64,000 nt of DNA from Serpula lacrymans var. lacrymans S7.9 (taxonomy: Eukaryota; Basidiomycota; Agaricomycetes; Boletales; Serpulaceae), in NCBI RefSeq assembly GCF_000218685.1, contig NW_006763298.1, positions 444,049 through 508,048 of the forward strand, in the 5' to 3' direction. The notes below the pieces were generated by a model. That model did not search any database. It was not told where the DNA came from and saw nothing but the letters and a program-made list of their open reading frames with translations. Below, one piece after another: positions 1-10,870 of this stretch; positions within the stretch are counted from its first letter, which is position 1; every line of letters starts with the position of its first letter. The translations under genes and the position numbers were made by a program.

Positions 1-1201
1 TGCAAAAATAATGAGAAAGAACATGAAGGAAGGAATGTACGCTGACAAATCCTGCGTAGGTAGTACAGGATAAGATTGTCAAAAAAAGGAAAAGAAAGGG
101 ATAGAACAATAAATGCTGTGAATAAAGTCCAATAGCAAAAGGAGAGCAGGAAAATCATGATGTCATGGGAAGATGCAGTAAAAAAAGGGCAAGGCAAAAC
201 ACTATCAGTATCAACACAGTTCCTTTATTGTCAGTCAGGCATTCTAAAAAAATATGTGTCCATAAAAATGATTCAAAAATCAAAAATAATCGCACTGTAA
301 ATGAATGTTCTGCTGAAAAAAAAGAAACTGGAGCCACCGGTCCACCACCTAGTCCAAATCCGACAGTTCCATGGCCTTACCAATGGACTGGTTGTGTTGG
401 ACCACCTGATCAAACGAGGGAGGGAGAGGAGTAGTTCCAATTTGGAACAAGTGAGTCCCAGGCAGCGTGTGGTAGGTGTAGCTGTAGCGAAGATGATGGA
501 CAAATGATAAGTGTACCCAAGTGAATGGGACAGCGATGAACATGGGCGACGCAAGGGGATGAACCTTCTCCAGCTCAAAAACTACCCACCCACGCTCCAA
601 CCAGGCAAGACGAGCGACCGATGTTTTGATAGTATATGATGGCAGATCGACATCATGAAGATGGACCTGTTGCCCTATTTGGACTGGCCGCCGGGGCTTT
701 GCTGACATCAGCAGTGGCACGTGGTAGTCAACGGATTGGCGACGGAAGCGGATAGGAAGTGGTGACATCAGAAATGGTGGGGGTGCAAATAAGATGAGGA
801 GGAGGAGGGTGGAGGTGACAAACAAGTGGATTAGAATGGGGATCCAGAAACAACCGTCAGGTGAGAATAAAAAGGAGAGGAAGGGGCCCATGGTGGGGCT
901 AGGCAAAGGAAGGGGAGTAAGGGAAACGACAAAAGCGAGGGCGCAATGCAATGTGTAGCCAGTGGCGACACGAAAATTTGCCGAAATGCCGAAACACAGA
1001 AAGTACCGAATGGAAAAGCAAAGGTGAGCGTGACTGGATTGCCTAATAGAGGTGGTGCTGATCAGCCACAAGTTCGAAACAGGCAATATTAATTACTATT
1101 CCACGTGGCACTGTGCCTGTGTGGCACAAAGGCGAGTTTTTTTGAATATTTGCTTCATTATTGACACCTGTCCATGCTACCAATCAACTTTGGTGCATGA
1201 C
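1..1201. repeat. Dispersed repeat family R, copy 1 (truncated at both ends of view)
   Basis: Positions 1-1201 align base for base, with scattered substitutions and small indels, to 57253-58480 in the same orientation. The family extends further left in the other copies (35312-35795 and 56692-57252). The match stops abruptly at about 1201, where a Ty3 polyprotein remnant begins; the other copy continues into different DNA from 58481. The unit is therefore at least 1.8 kb when complete. It encodes one long minus-strand frame in both copies (see 349-1086). I do not recognise the family. The far end seen at 56692 starts TGTTAG, which would fit an LTR terminus, but this is only suggestive. Confidence 0.85.
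349..1086 (-). CDS. Repeat-R-encoded open frame, function unknown
   Basis: A 245-codon frame with no stop is kept open in two diverged copies of repeat R (here and at 57628-58365), which argues for past coding use. The 5' limit used here is a TTG in both copies, so the real start or an upstream exon is unknown; the first in-frame ATG is well inside, near residue 66. The N-terminal half is very hydrophobic (leucine/proline/phenylalanine rich, likely two membrane segments). The C-terminal half is more globular and contains a VHLHDVDLPSYTIKT-like stretch. I recognise no domain. It could be a transposon accessory protein or a captured host fragment; a chance frame cannot be excluded. Confidence 0.3.
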   Translation of the reverse strand: MPVSNLWLISTTSIRQSSHAHLCFSIRYFLCFGISANFRVATGYTLHCALAFVVSLTPLPLPSPTMGPFLSFLFSPDGCFWIPILIHLFVTSTLLLLILFAPPPFLMSPLPIRFRRQSVDYHVPLLMSAKPRRPVQIGQQVHLHDVDLPSYTIKTSVARLAWLERGWVVFELEKVHPLASPMFIAVPFTWVHLSFVHHLRYSYTYHTLPGTHLFQIGTTPLPPSFDQVVQHNQSIGKAMELSDLD

Positions 1202-1204
1202 ATT

Positions 1205-1924
1205 GTACCTCCCCAGAATGGGTGTAGAACCTGGTAAAAGCAAGAACGAGGCTGCTGGGAACATGGCCAAAAACATGAAGGCTGTCTTAGATGAAACGCG
1301 CAAAGTGCTATTTAAAACTGCAGAGCAGATGAAAGACAGGGCAGAGCGTAGACGTTCTAAGGCCCCTGATTACAAGGTCGGCGACCTGGTCTGGTTAGAT
1401 ACCAACCACTTAAAATTGAAAGATCGGCAGTCTAGAAAACTGACCGAAAAGTGGATTGGCCCTTATCGGATTAAGGAAGTCAAACCCAACGCAGTGGAGC
1501 TAGAACTCCCAAAACAGATGAGGGTAGTACCCACAATCAATATTAGCCGTGTGAAACCCTACAAAGGGCCGCTGCCAGGACAGCGTGTAGACCGGCCTGG
1601 ACCGGTTGTAATCACCCAGGAAGGTGAAGAAGAGTTCGAAGTCGAACGAGTAGTGGATGCACGCTTGAAGCGTGGAAAATTAGAGTTCCTAGTCCTATGG
1701 AAGGGCTATGGAGACGAGGACAGAATGTGGGAACCAGAAGCCCATCCGGACAATTCCCGCGACACTGTTCACGAATTTTAATCTAAGAATCCCTCAGCTC
1801 CTAGGAAGCTTAGAGGCATGGATTCAAATCTTTTTAATTCTCTTTTTCAACCTATGCCCGGAAATTTAACTACTACCTCCGGTATTTGGTCTTGCTTGGA
1901 AGTTGAGCCTTAGAAGGGGGGTAG
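1205..1924 (+). pseudogene. Ty3/gypsy pol 3' remnant (integrase C-terminus and chromodomain)
   Basis: The sequence matches the C-terminal part of the intact Ty3 pol at 36692-40596 nearly residue for residue: the PRMGVEPGKSKN segment, the KVGDLVWLDT integrase C-terminal motif, and a chromodomain with LVLWKGYGDED and WEPEAH. It begins abruptly after repeat R, so the 5' nine-tenths of the element is missing. A TAA at 1779-1781 replaces the tyrosine codon of the intact copy; the frame then continues to the family's normal stop (TAG, 1911-1913). A purine run precedes the LTR. This is a dead truncated copy. Confidence 0.92.
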
Positions 1925-2320
1925 TGTTACGATAACACAATTTTTGGACTTTCCCTTTACTTTTATTTCTCCACTTTAACCTTGTACTATAGCTTTCACA
2001 CATGGTGCCACGTGGCACTTCCCCTTTCTCGCGCCGCATTGCCTTTCTTCTTATTTTGGACATAACTCTCTCACACAGTGGAGCTGGCCATGCGGGCTAG
2101 GCCCCATGACATCATCAGCCACTGTCTCTATCAACTGTATAGTACACATGTACAAACAACCCTGTAGTAGTATATAAACTCCAATAAATCCAGGAGACTC
2201 CTCAGCAAGTCCTCCTGTTGTATACCAACTAACTCTCTGCATCTTAAGGGGTAACCACTCCCTCTTCATTTTCTCTATAGTGTGTTCCTGTGTGCGCCAG
2301 AGTATATCTTGGTTGTTACA
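1925..2320 (+). repeat. Ty3 family-A 3' LTR (copy 1)
   Basis: This 396-bp LTR starts TGTTACGATAACAC and ends GGTTGTTACA, with TG...CA termini. It is preceded by the polypurine tract GGGGGGTAG and is clearly homologous to the LTRs at 36295-36680 and 42164-42549 (reverse orientation), 47196-47611 and 52064-52462. It retains the TATA-like stretch, but the predicted RNA start reads AGCAAGTCCT instead of AGCGAGTCCT, a CpG-to-CpA change. The 3' flank is CTTGC; no matching 5' target duplication can be seen because the element is truncated. Confidence 0.93.
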
Positions 2321-4104
2321 CTTGCCGTCTCGCAATTACCTATTGCAGTCCAAGATGTTAGTACAGAGGAAGACATCATTGAACCTGATGTAAACTGATG
2401 ATGGCCCCATGAAACACCATGGTCATCCTCATCAAATTCGGGGGAATTGGGGTCAGCACGCTTAATGCACTCAATAAATTCAAGCATAAGAGAGGAAGGG
2501 GGGCCGGGGGAGAAGTCTGTAGAGAGTTCCACAGCGTCGAGAAGGTTGATACCGAAGGAGTTGGAGTCGAAGTCGCGAGTTATGATAGCTAGATTTTGTT
2601 AGTGTATGAATAAGTGAAAAATAATGAAAAGAACGTACTTTTCAAGTCAAGGATAGAGGAGCTGACCTCTATAAAGTCGACATCGTATTTTTTGGACCCT
2701 TTATTTGAGGAGACAGACAGAAATGATGGGGGAGGAAGTGATTTTTGAATAGGTACTGAAAATCTGATGTCAGTACAGTAGTAGTAAGAGAAGAAGAAAA
2801 AAAGGACTGGCCGGTAGTGGGTGGAGGCATCAATGCATCCGAGGATGAGTTGTCCATCCTCATCTGTACCTCTGACATGGCCTCTGGAGCTGCGCTGCTC
2901 ACTGGCCGTTGTTTTCTTGCCATTTCCGAGACACTCGACCTTGCTTGACGTCGTTTTTGAGCTTTTGCTCCCGTTCCCGTTCCTGTTCCTGTTCCTGACA
3001 AGATAGCAATGAGAGTTGCGTCTTCATCGTTGTTGTTAATAGCCACCTCATCAACCAGCTTACTAGACCTCAACATTTGGCCAAGGACATGTTCGGCCTT
3101 CCAATGGTTTGAACATAGAGCTAGCAGCGGCTGCTGCTGGTCCATCTCTTGGATGATAGCTGCCCACTGAGCCGGGTACGCAGATAGATAGTAATTCCGC
3201 GACCATTTCTGGGATCGACACTTTGGCAGGGGCAACTGCTCAAGCTTGTTTTGAGCAACGCGGGTGGTAGCTTTGATGGTGGTCTATTCCTCGCTGGAGA
3301 TCATGGTGCCATCAGCATGCCGGACAGCACGTTCAATTGCAGGTCGAGCGGGGTTCTGAGCTGTTAGTCCAGCGTCCTTGTCCTTTTTGCAGTCATCAAA
3401 TTCCCATAGAATCTCAAATGGGTATTGATCGGGGCGGGGCTGGGGGGGCTGGGCTTCAGTTGTAGATACTACTGAACGTGCTGGGGGTGGGTTGGCAGCA
3501 TGCAACACAGAGTTGCTCGGATAGATGGTAGATATTCCTGCACTAGAATATATAAAAAAGACTGTCAGTAGAGAATTCAGGTTGTATAGGTCACTTATGC
3601 AGAACTTGTTTGATGATCCAGGGTGGTTTGCAGGCATGAAACTTCTTGCAGTAGGTGGTGGTTTTCTTGTCGTAAATTAATGTTTTGCTTAGTTAATTCT
3701 TGTACTTCTTCTTCATACTTTCAGATTTTTTCCTTTGACTCATGTTGCTGGTGGATGTGGATGTGTTCTTTAGCAAATAGCCCCTCGATCTGCCCGACGA
3801 GCTTGTTCTGGTAAGCTTGACTCTCAAGGAACTGATCAGCCACAATTTGATACTTTCAAACTGTGTCGCTGAAGTGACAATTTTTCAGAAGGTCCTCAAA
3901 GCTGAGTGATTCAATCAAGAGTGGGTTGACTGCAATTGATGGGGCTGAGGTTGTGGGCTGTGGGGCAGATGTAGCGTCGAGAGGAGAAATTTGGAGAAAA
4001 ATAATGTTATTAGTTGTACTAAGCGAGTGGAATTTGAATGAGGAAAGTTTACTATAATACAGACTTGATGACAGTGGGTTGCTGTAAGGCTGCAGAGGGT
4101 CCAT
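2321..4104 (-). pseudogene. Decayed minus-strand gene, unrecognised, cut by the Ty3 LTR
   Basis: A minus-strand coding relic runs from an ATG at 4104 to the LTR border at 2320. Blocks read: a Ser/Thr-rich N-terminus; SLSFEDLLKNCHFSDTV; a helical part with HIHIHQQHESKEK and KYEEEVQELTKQN that looks like coiled coil; a block near 3420-3290 (PFEILWEFDDCKKDKDAG); and a block from 3235 with YYLSAYPAQWAAIIQEMDQQ. The last part, FDEDDHGVSWGHHQFTSG near 2460-2400, reads straight into the LTR, so the 3' end is lost. Two in-frame TGA codons (about 3854 and 3736) and one TAG (3284-3286) interrupt otherwise continuous frames. I do not recognise the family. Confidence 0.55.
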
Positions 4105-4505
4105 TGTATGTAGAATTGTTGTTGACGTGGCAAGCAACAAGCAGTCTGTGTTCACGCAACAAATATCTATTAGTCAGTTTCCTCTTTGGGCACTTTCTTA
4201 TCTGATGCACCACAGTGTTGGGTTGCAATTGTGTTTTGTCCACTCTCCCCACCTCACAACAATGCCTTGCTACTGTACCAAATGTTTTCCTTCAAAGGAC
4301 AAGAGTAAAAGGACAATTTATAGCCATCTGCAGGCTGATATAAAACTTCTGAACACACCAAATCATGCATCTGCATTTAAGACACATCTAGAGCTGTGCA
4401 TTAGAATGAATACTGAATTTCTGTCGAAATCTTCGTCAAAAGATGCACAAGTTGATAACCAGGTTGAAGACAGTATGCTTATGTGATTCTACAAGCACAT
4501 ACAAG

Positions 4506-4605
4506 NNNNNNNNNNNNNNNNNNNNNNNNNNNNNNNNNNNNNNNNNNNNNNNNNNNNNNNNNNNNNNNNNNNNNNNNNNNNNNNNNNNNNNNNNNNNNNN
4601 NNNNN
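4506..4605. other. Assembly gap (100 N)
   Basis: One hundred undetermined bases lie inside the transposase gene. The true gap size is unknown, so the exon structure between 4486 and about 4740 cannot be judged. Confidence 1.
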
Positions 4606-4713
4606 AAGCTGATCAAGGTATGATCTTGGCTTTATTCTGCATGTATGCTAAATTCTCTGGATATATTTACATCCTAGGTGTAGAGGATATATCTGAATAA
4701 TTTGCCCCCTATG

Positions 4714-5010
4714 GTACTGAGAATGCTCATATCCTTCCAGAGTGGAGTTGATTCACCGAGTTATGGTGCTGCTATTGATGATGAGAGTGATAATGTTGAT
4801 ACTGAGAATGCTCATATCCTCCAGAGTGGAGTTGATTCACCAAGTCATGGTGCTGCTATTGATGATGAGAGTGATGATGCTGATAGCATCCAGGATAATG
4901 ATCAAAGTGCTGGAGAGCAGGGTACATTGACATTCCCAGACTTGGAGTATGATATTCTGGATGATTCACCCAGCCATAATGCTGCTGTTGATGATGAGAG
5001 TGATGATGCT
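4714..5010 (+). repeat. In-gene tandem repeat coding acidic DDESDDAD units
   Basis: A unit of about 84 bp (ACTGAGAATGCTCATATCC ... GATGATGAGAGTGATGATG) occurs twice in tandem at 4716-4884. A shorter third piece sits near 4960-5010. It encodes repeated (D/S)SPSHGAA(I/V)DDESDDAD peptides in the N-terminal half of the transposase. The repeats are near-identical, so they expanded recently relative to the rest of the gene. Confidence 0.75.
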
Positions 5011-7284
5011 GATAGCAACCAGGATGATCCAGCCAGCTATGGTGCTGATGCTGACTTGGATGATGAGAATCCTCATATACTCCACAGTAATAGTACTGTT
5101 GCCAACTATCCTCCTATTCAAAGGGACCTGCAAGCAAAACTCTTAGATGGATACAAGTGTCCAGTTGTTCCCCCATCCTCTGTTTCAGAGCCAAGCAGCC
5201 TAACAGATTTAGAGATCCACAGCCTCAAACACTACATTGCATGGAAGAAATCAAATGGTACTGTCAAGGCACATGAACTGCATGCACAGGTATTACAACA
5301 AGCTACTCAGTTAGACATACTGTCACTATATGCTGTTCGCAAGCTGGCCAGATCTCTGGCCAAGGTTGAGCCTGTAAAGATTGATATGTGCCCAAGGAGC
5401 TGTATTGCATATACAGGGGACTTCAAGGACTTGAAACCTTGTCCTCACACTATAAAGGGCCGGATTGCATGTGGAGAGAAGCGCTACACTGCTGGATCTA
5501 AACCTAAGCCCAGAGCACAAATGCTATATGTATCTTTTATCTCAATCATTCAAGCAATGTTTGCAAACAAGCAATCATCACAACTCCTGTGATACAGAGA
5601 TAGATACTTACAAGAAACACTAAAGTTACTTGCAGTTGGATCTCAAAGTTCTGGGGTGCAGGCTCAACCAAGATATTCTGACTTCCTCAGTGGAAGTGTT
5701 CATGAACATCACTACAAAAACATGGGGTTGTTTCAGGATGAACGTGACATTGCTTTTGCACTATCTACTGATGGTGCTCAGCTTACTATGAAGAAACAGT
5801 CTGATACTTGGATATTAATTCTGATATTGCTCAACCTCCCTCCAGAATTGAGGTACCTTTCTAACAATATCATATTAACTATGGCCATTCCAGGACCCCA
5901 AAGTCCAGGAAATATTGAATCATTTGTGTATCCCCTTTTTCAAGATGCAGCAAAATGCAGTCAAGGCATATGGATGTGGGATGCTATAAATTCCTCCTAC
6001 TTCATAAACTGCATGTACATGTCTATGATACTGGGAGATATGTTAGGCTCAGCAAAATTAAATGGAATGGCTGGACATACTGCAAATTATGGTGATAGAT
6101 TTGTTTTAATCAAAGGGGCCAGATCCAGTCTTGAAAAAGGTGCTAAGGCTCAGTACTATCCATTATCACCACCAGAAAACCAGAAGTATAACAGTGAGCG
6201 CCCCACATACAACCTGGACAATTTGCCAATGCATACTGAAGAGCACTATTGGAGTACAATCAATCAACTCAATGATACTACAGTCAAAAATCTTTGTGCT
6301 AAAATCACAAGAGAAACAGGAATTTCTCGCATGCCTCTAGCAGCAGCAAGCCCAGCATTTATTCATCCTTCTTTTTTCTCAATTGATCCTTTTCATTTAC
6401 TTTTTGAGAATATTGTTGCATTTATATGGGATTTGTGGACAATCCATAGCTCACAATCTGAACCCATCCACCTCAGCACACAAAGGGCAGAAATGTTTGG
6501 TAAACTAGTTGCTTCAGGAATATCAACTCTGCCACCCTCTTTTTGTGGCCCAGTTTGTGATCCCCACTTGAAAAGGCAAAGTCATCACAAAATTTATGAG
6601 TGGATGGCATTATTGTATTGGTATATAATACCAATTGGCATTGAGCTAGGGATGAACTCCTCAGTGCTTCAGAACTTCTCCCATCTCATGGCTATAATTG
6701 AATTTGCTATGACTATCAAAGCAAGAAGCACTGAAGATTTGACTAATCTCCACCAGCTCATCAAAGTATTCTTAACTGATTTTGAAAGAATCTATGTTGG
6801 AATACATCCTGAGAAGATTTCAAGGTTTCGATTATGTATTTTCCAGTTGATCCATGTTCCTGTGCATATTGAGTGGTATGGATCACTTCGCCTTGGCTCT
6901 CAAGCTACTGTGGAAAGGACTATTGGAGAAATTGGGCACAAGATCCGTTCCAAAAAAGCACCTTTTGCAAATTTAGCTAATCTCATCTATGAGAAAGAAG
7001 TCATAAAAGCTCTCCTCTCCTACTACCCCGAATTGCAGACTGAGCTAGGAACCAAGAAAATGGCCTTATTTTTTTCCAAGGTTCCAATCAGAAAACGTGA
7101 ATATAAACCTGGTCAAAGTTTTTTTATTCATATACAGGCTATCTTGTCCTGGAAGAAAAGTTCCTTTGATCCAAATATGCCGGTCACAAAGTGGGGGAAA
7201 ATGCATGTGAGCAAAAAAAATGTCTTGAACACCCAGATAAGTGAACTACATGGACACCCTCCTTCAAGGTCACATTGTTACTTT

Positions 7285-7982
7285 TGTAAGGACCATTTCA
7301 TTATTTTCTTATCTTTGCTATGTCTTGGTTCTCGAACGCTTTTCCCGTTACACCTCTGGCTCTAGGGCTAGAGGTATCCTTTGCCGTTCTACTTCTCATA
7401 GCCCTCACAGGCTTTCTTAACCATCGCTACCATTTTATATCACAGATCAGAGACTGGGTATCGCTCCCAACCAGCCAGCACACTGGGTAAGGACTGGTAG
7501 TAGACATCTCGCCAACCAGCTCCAAGCCCCGGTAAAGCCTGGTTATACTAATAAACACCTTATTCAGGATCGTACCTCATTATGAGGATACGGTTCCTGA
7601 ACACGCGTGACAATCCTCTATTATTAGTACAAATCTCTCACCTGCTGATTAATCAAGTTAAAAGTCGTACAATAGTTACTCTCCCTTTTTCTTATTGGTC
7701 GATTGATTCCTCAGACCACTTTTCGTATATTCTCCTTTCGGTCTGAGGAACGAACAGTTCACTATATAAAGCCTTACCTATTCATGTATGGCTCCTTAGT
7801 TTTCTATTACTGAATTTACCCGCTTTACTCCTCAACAAGAACCTTTGAAGCTTACCTCTCAAAGTCCTCTACTCGCTATATTTACTAGCGTCTGTCGACC
7901 TCAAGCTCATTGAACCCCTTACTCCCTGCAAGTGCAGAAGGAGACAGGTTTCGTTTTTGTTATAGTTTATTGTTGCCTCACA
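7285..7982 (+). mobile_element. Solo LTR, Ty3 family B, with target duplication ACTTT
   Basis: The insertion starts TGTAAGGACC, ends GTTGCCTCACA and is flanked on both sides by ACTTT (7280-7284 and 7983-7987). It is 698 bp and homologous, in reverse orientation, to the LTR at 62509-63204, which abuts a chromodomain pol. It contains a TATATAAAG box near 7763. No internal element DNA remains, so it arose by LTR-LTR recombination. Removing it with one target copy restores the reading frame of the surrounding transposase, so it inserted into an otherwise contiguous coding exon. Confidence 0.95.
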
Positions 7983-8447
7983 ACTTTGAAGGAAATGATG
8001 CAAATTTGGTCCCAATCTTTGGTGAAGCAATTGCATTCTATGAAATTGAAGGACTTGAAGGGAATACACAGCAATTTGTTGTATATCATCCCCTTGTGGA
8101 TGTTCATTGTAATCTAAATGTGTGGAGAGGAAAATGGGCCAAAGATATTAAAGTTCTTCCTATTTCTTCTATAGTTGACATTGTTGGGATTTGGTGTTAC
8201 AACAGTAGGGTATATGTGCTTCGAAAACATCCAGGGCTTGAGTGGCTGACTGAAGAAGAGCTTGAGAAACAGAAGGAAGGTACACAAGTTGAGGACTAGT
8301 AAGTAGAACCATTTGTACAAATGTTGTATTATAAATGTTATTTTGTCACAATTTATGCCATTGCTTTTCCTGAGTGTAAGTTCAAAGTAATGTGCAGCAT
8401 TGAGACTTAGTGAATTCACATAAGGAGTAGCCTTTGCACCAAAATAT

Positions 8448-8628
8448 GACTATGGTATGACTATACTTGACTGTACAACATTATATGTGACTACGTTTCA
8501 GTCTCAATTTCCAAGTTTATTTTCAATGTTGTCAACTCTGTGACTATGTGGGACTATGCTGGACTAGACTTTGACTTTGCGTGACTATGCTATGACTATC
8601 TGTGACTACACATGACTCTATGTGACTG
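8448..8628 (+). repeat. Helically phased GACT(A) subterminal array of the CACTA-type element
   Basis: GACT motifs, mostly (A/G)TGACTAT, occur at 8448, 8459, 8469 and 8489, then at 8542, 8552, 8562, 8573, 8583, 8594, 8604, 8614 and 8624. The last nine are spaced 10, 10, 11, 10, 11, 10, 10 and 10 bp, one DNA turn each. The array lies between the end of the Tnp2 gene and the putative transposon end near 8654. Subterminal repeats are transposase-binding sites in CACTA elements, so this is the probable role here. Confidence 0.75.
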
Positions 8629-8689
8629 AGCGTTTTTACTGAGGGTAACACTGTAAGTGATCTGAAGACTCACAGAGCCTAATAAGCAA

Positions 8690-10318
8690 ATGTCTGATTC
8701 CAGGGAGAATGCAGACGAAAGGACACCTCTGTTACAACAAGCCCCCTTAACTCTTACTCGAAACAGCAAACCAGCGATACTTCCCGTGGTACGCCATATA
8801 GGCTCTCAAGGCTCCCATGACAGTCATTTCTCCGATCTCTATCCCTACTCGGACACACTAGAACCTGAATCGACGCGGGTTGCCTTCAATCTAGTCGTTC
8901 TACTTCATGTCTTTATTTCTGAACAAACCCAAGGAGGCACGAAAGGCGATATCTGGGATGAGTGGTCTCAACAAAAAGGTGCCGCGGACTCTGCAGGACA
9001 GTTGGGACATCGCATCCTACGCATCTGGGCCCAGTTTCTGGAAACCTACCGAAGTGCAAAGGATGTAGAAGCGTCGTTGTGGACTAAATTTCCTATGGAA
9101 GAAGGAAGTTCACTTTGTGTTTGCGGCATGTCTTGTCAACTGTTTGACAGCTTTTATAAGGAGCTGACACCGTTATACGTAGTTATCGATCTTCTGTGCG
9201 ATCCACAAGCTCCCGAAGCACTCTTGTCGCATCCTATCATCGAGCTCAGCATCTTAAGGACTTGGAAATATGGCCTCTGTGCAGACTCACCATCTGCTAC
9301 TTCTACATTCGAACGTCTGGTGCATCGCTTTAGGTCATTATCAACACCTAGGTTCGTGCAAATAATCATATTGTATTCGACGTACTTGCGACCCCAATTC
9401 ATTTTCAGAGCAATACATCTGGTTGATCTGATCAGTAGAACAGCTTTCATCATCGTGCTTGCCCAGTATCTCCTCTATCCTCCAGCGATATTCTATATTT
9501 CCCTAGGTACTAGTGCTCAAGGCCCCCGAGAGGTCTTCCTTACCATCATGTCCGCTGCTCTTCTATTTCGTTCTCCGTCTATTCGTACTATACCCTCCCT
9601 TCTAATTTTCTTAGCCTTCATCTTAACCTTGCCCTCTGTCCCTTCTCCTGGTGACTCCTCATTTGCCATCATGCAGATGGCTTTCATATCCCATGTTCTC
9701 CTCCTCCTCCATTCCTCGGAAATACCTAGTCCCCTCTTCCTGTGCTTCATAAAGCAGAGCTTGCCAATGGCCACTCTCCTCTTCCACGGACTCACTCGGA
9801 TATTCTTCCCTTTTGTCCTATTCTACCTCCCCGCTCTCATCATCTCCACCTTCCTCCTCTCCATTTCTCTGGCCGACACCTTCTTTGCGGGATACACCAC
9901 TCTCTCCTTCCAGCCCACGCCCGTGGACACGCGGTTTGCCTTTTTTTGTTTATTTATCTTGGAACCGCTCTTGCTCATCGCATCGCTGGGGATGGCCGCC
10001 GCCACATTCCACTCCTCCGCCTCTTCAGCCAACGACCTGAAAGGATGGGACCGGTACTCCAAACCCATCGGTCTCACCGCGCGCAGAAGCCTCCTCCGCG
10101 CCGCCCGAAGCTACGCCGCCCCCTACACCTTTCCGCCCCCTCTCAATCTCGTCCACATCCTCGCCATCCGACTCCCGCGCGTCATGCTGTATCTCTTCGG
10201 GCAGGAACACTCGGTTGTCTATGCTGCGATGGGGTGGATGGAGAGGTGGCTTTGGGGGAGCTGTGTTGGCACGTTGGCGGTGCTGGTTTCGGGACTGTGG
10301 TTGTGGGGCCTGGTGTAG
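8690..10318 (+). CDS. Polytopic membrane protein, possibly YVC1/TRP-channel-like
   Basis: An uninterrupted 542-codon ORF starts 35 bp after the end of the transposon. Residues 1-70 are polar and carry DERTPLLQ, an acidic dileucine sorting signal of the type used for vacuolar delivery. Residues about 60-210 are soluble and helical. From about residue 230 to the end there are roughly eight hydrophobic segments (for example FIIVLAQYLLYPPAIFYI, FLFIL-type stretches, and WLWGSCVGTLAVLVSGLWLWGLV at the C-terminus). Length and layout resemble fungal YVC1-like vacuolar cation-channel proteins, but I see no unmistakable pore motif, so the assignment is tentative. Its promoter is squeezed against transposon DNA. 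Confidence 0.6.
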   Translation: MSDSRENADERTPLLQQAPLTLTRNSKPAILPVVRHIGSQGSHDSHFSDLYPYSDTLEPESTRVAFNLVVLLHVFISEQTQGGTKGDIWDEWSQQKGAADSAGQLGHRILRIWAQFLETYRSAKDVEASLWTKFPMEEGSSLCVCGMSCQLFDSFYKELTPLYVVIDLLCDPQAPEALLSHPIIELSILRTWKYGLCADSPSATSTFERLVHRFRSLSTPRFVQIIILYSTYLRPQFIFRAIHLVDLISRTAFIIVLAQYLLYPPAIFYISLGTSAQGPREVFLTIMSAALLFRSPSIRTIPSLLIFLAFILTLPSVPSPGDSSFAIMQMAFISHVLLLLHSSEIPSPLFLCFIKQSLPMATLLFHGLTRIFFPFVLFYLPALIISTFLLSISLADTFFAGYTTLSFQPTPVDTRFAFFCLFILEPLLLIASLGMAAATFHSSASSANDLKGWDRYSKPIGLTARRSLLRAARSYAAPYTFPPPLNLVHILAIRLPRVMLYLFGQEHSVVYAAMGWMERWLWGSCVGTLAVLVSGLWLWGLV

Positions 10319-10870
10319 ACGTGTTTGATGGTGGTAGGTTTGTGTTATCTTACCGTCGTGCAGCGTACTAGGTAGCGCGTCCCGTGGGATGTGCTTACCG
10401 CTTTCCCCGTCACTTGTAATTCTTCTGGGGGATCGTGAATGTAATTGAACTTGACACATGCCCAATCGATAATTCATTAAGCGTGTGCTAAACTCAACCA
10501 TGTATTGGCGTCAAGTTAACAAGCCGAAATGATGGGTCATCGACCTCTTTCAATAAAGATGCTTCGTATTTTTCGCTTCCCCGTGTAACCTAAAATCGAC
10601 CTTCTAAAGCAGCAAAGCATGTGCGTAGGATTATATCAATATGAAGTAATACAACTGCGGCTTCGCTCGACTCGGGCGAACTATCTGCGGTTGCGTATTC
10701 TACGATCTCTGCAAAATAAAAAAAATAGCGGATCTCCAAGATGTTCCAATGACCAAGCGACTGAATTGCAAGCCCCCAAGAATGCCGCAAACTGAAGCGT
10801 TGAGCCCAAACGCAGTTCCAAGGTATCATCGTCGTTCATCTCGTCGCACCCGAGAGAAACCGTGCAGGCT
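10319..10870. other. Intergenic, convergent 3' ends
   Basis: About 550 bp lies between the stop codons of the membrane protein (+) and the MFS gene (-). It should contain both 3' UTRs. I see no gene, RNA or repeat in it. Confidence 0.6.

Larger units (their letters stand above)
4262..8299 (+). pseudogene. Tnp2/CACTA-type transposase (Transposase_21-like), disrupted
   Basis: The ATG at 4262 opens MPCYCTKCF and a basic helix (RTIYSHLQADI), as in fungal Tnp2-type transposases. After an assembly gap come an acidic repeat region, then the conserved core: VHEHHYKNMGLF, LSTDGAQLTMKKQSDTW, PPELRY, and further blocks typical of the family (KARSTEDL; GSLRLGSQATVERTIGEIG). The frame is open from about 4741 to 7284 except for one TGA at 5590-5592, which sits where relatives normally have arginine, as expected for CGA to TGA. 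A solo LTR (7285-7982) splits the gene; the frame resumes after its target duplication at 7988 and ends at 8299. The protein would have cut CACTA-type ends. It is non-functional in this assembly. Confidence 0.8.

Noticed and set aside
165..578. Several plus- and minus-strand short ORFs within repeat R.
   Set aside because: They overlap the longer conserved minus frame in other phases and are not conserved as proteins between copies.
4212..8654. Terminal inverted repeat CAGTGTT (4213) / AACACTG (8648) as ends of the Tnp2 element.
   Set aside because: Only seven bases match, flanking bases do not give a target duplication, and the left side lacks the GACT array. Kept as a hint for the right end only.
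9517..10501. Long opposite-strand and alternative-frame ORFs across the 8690-10318 gene.
   Set aside because: They are arginine/proline-rich shadows of a GC-rich coding exon with no recognisable domain.
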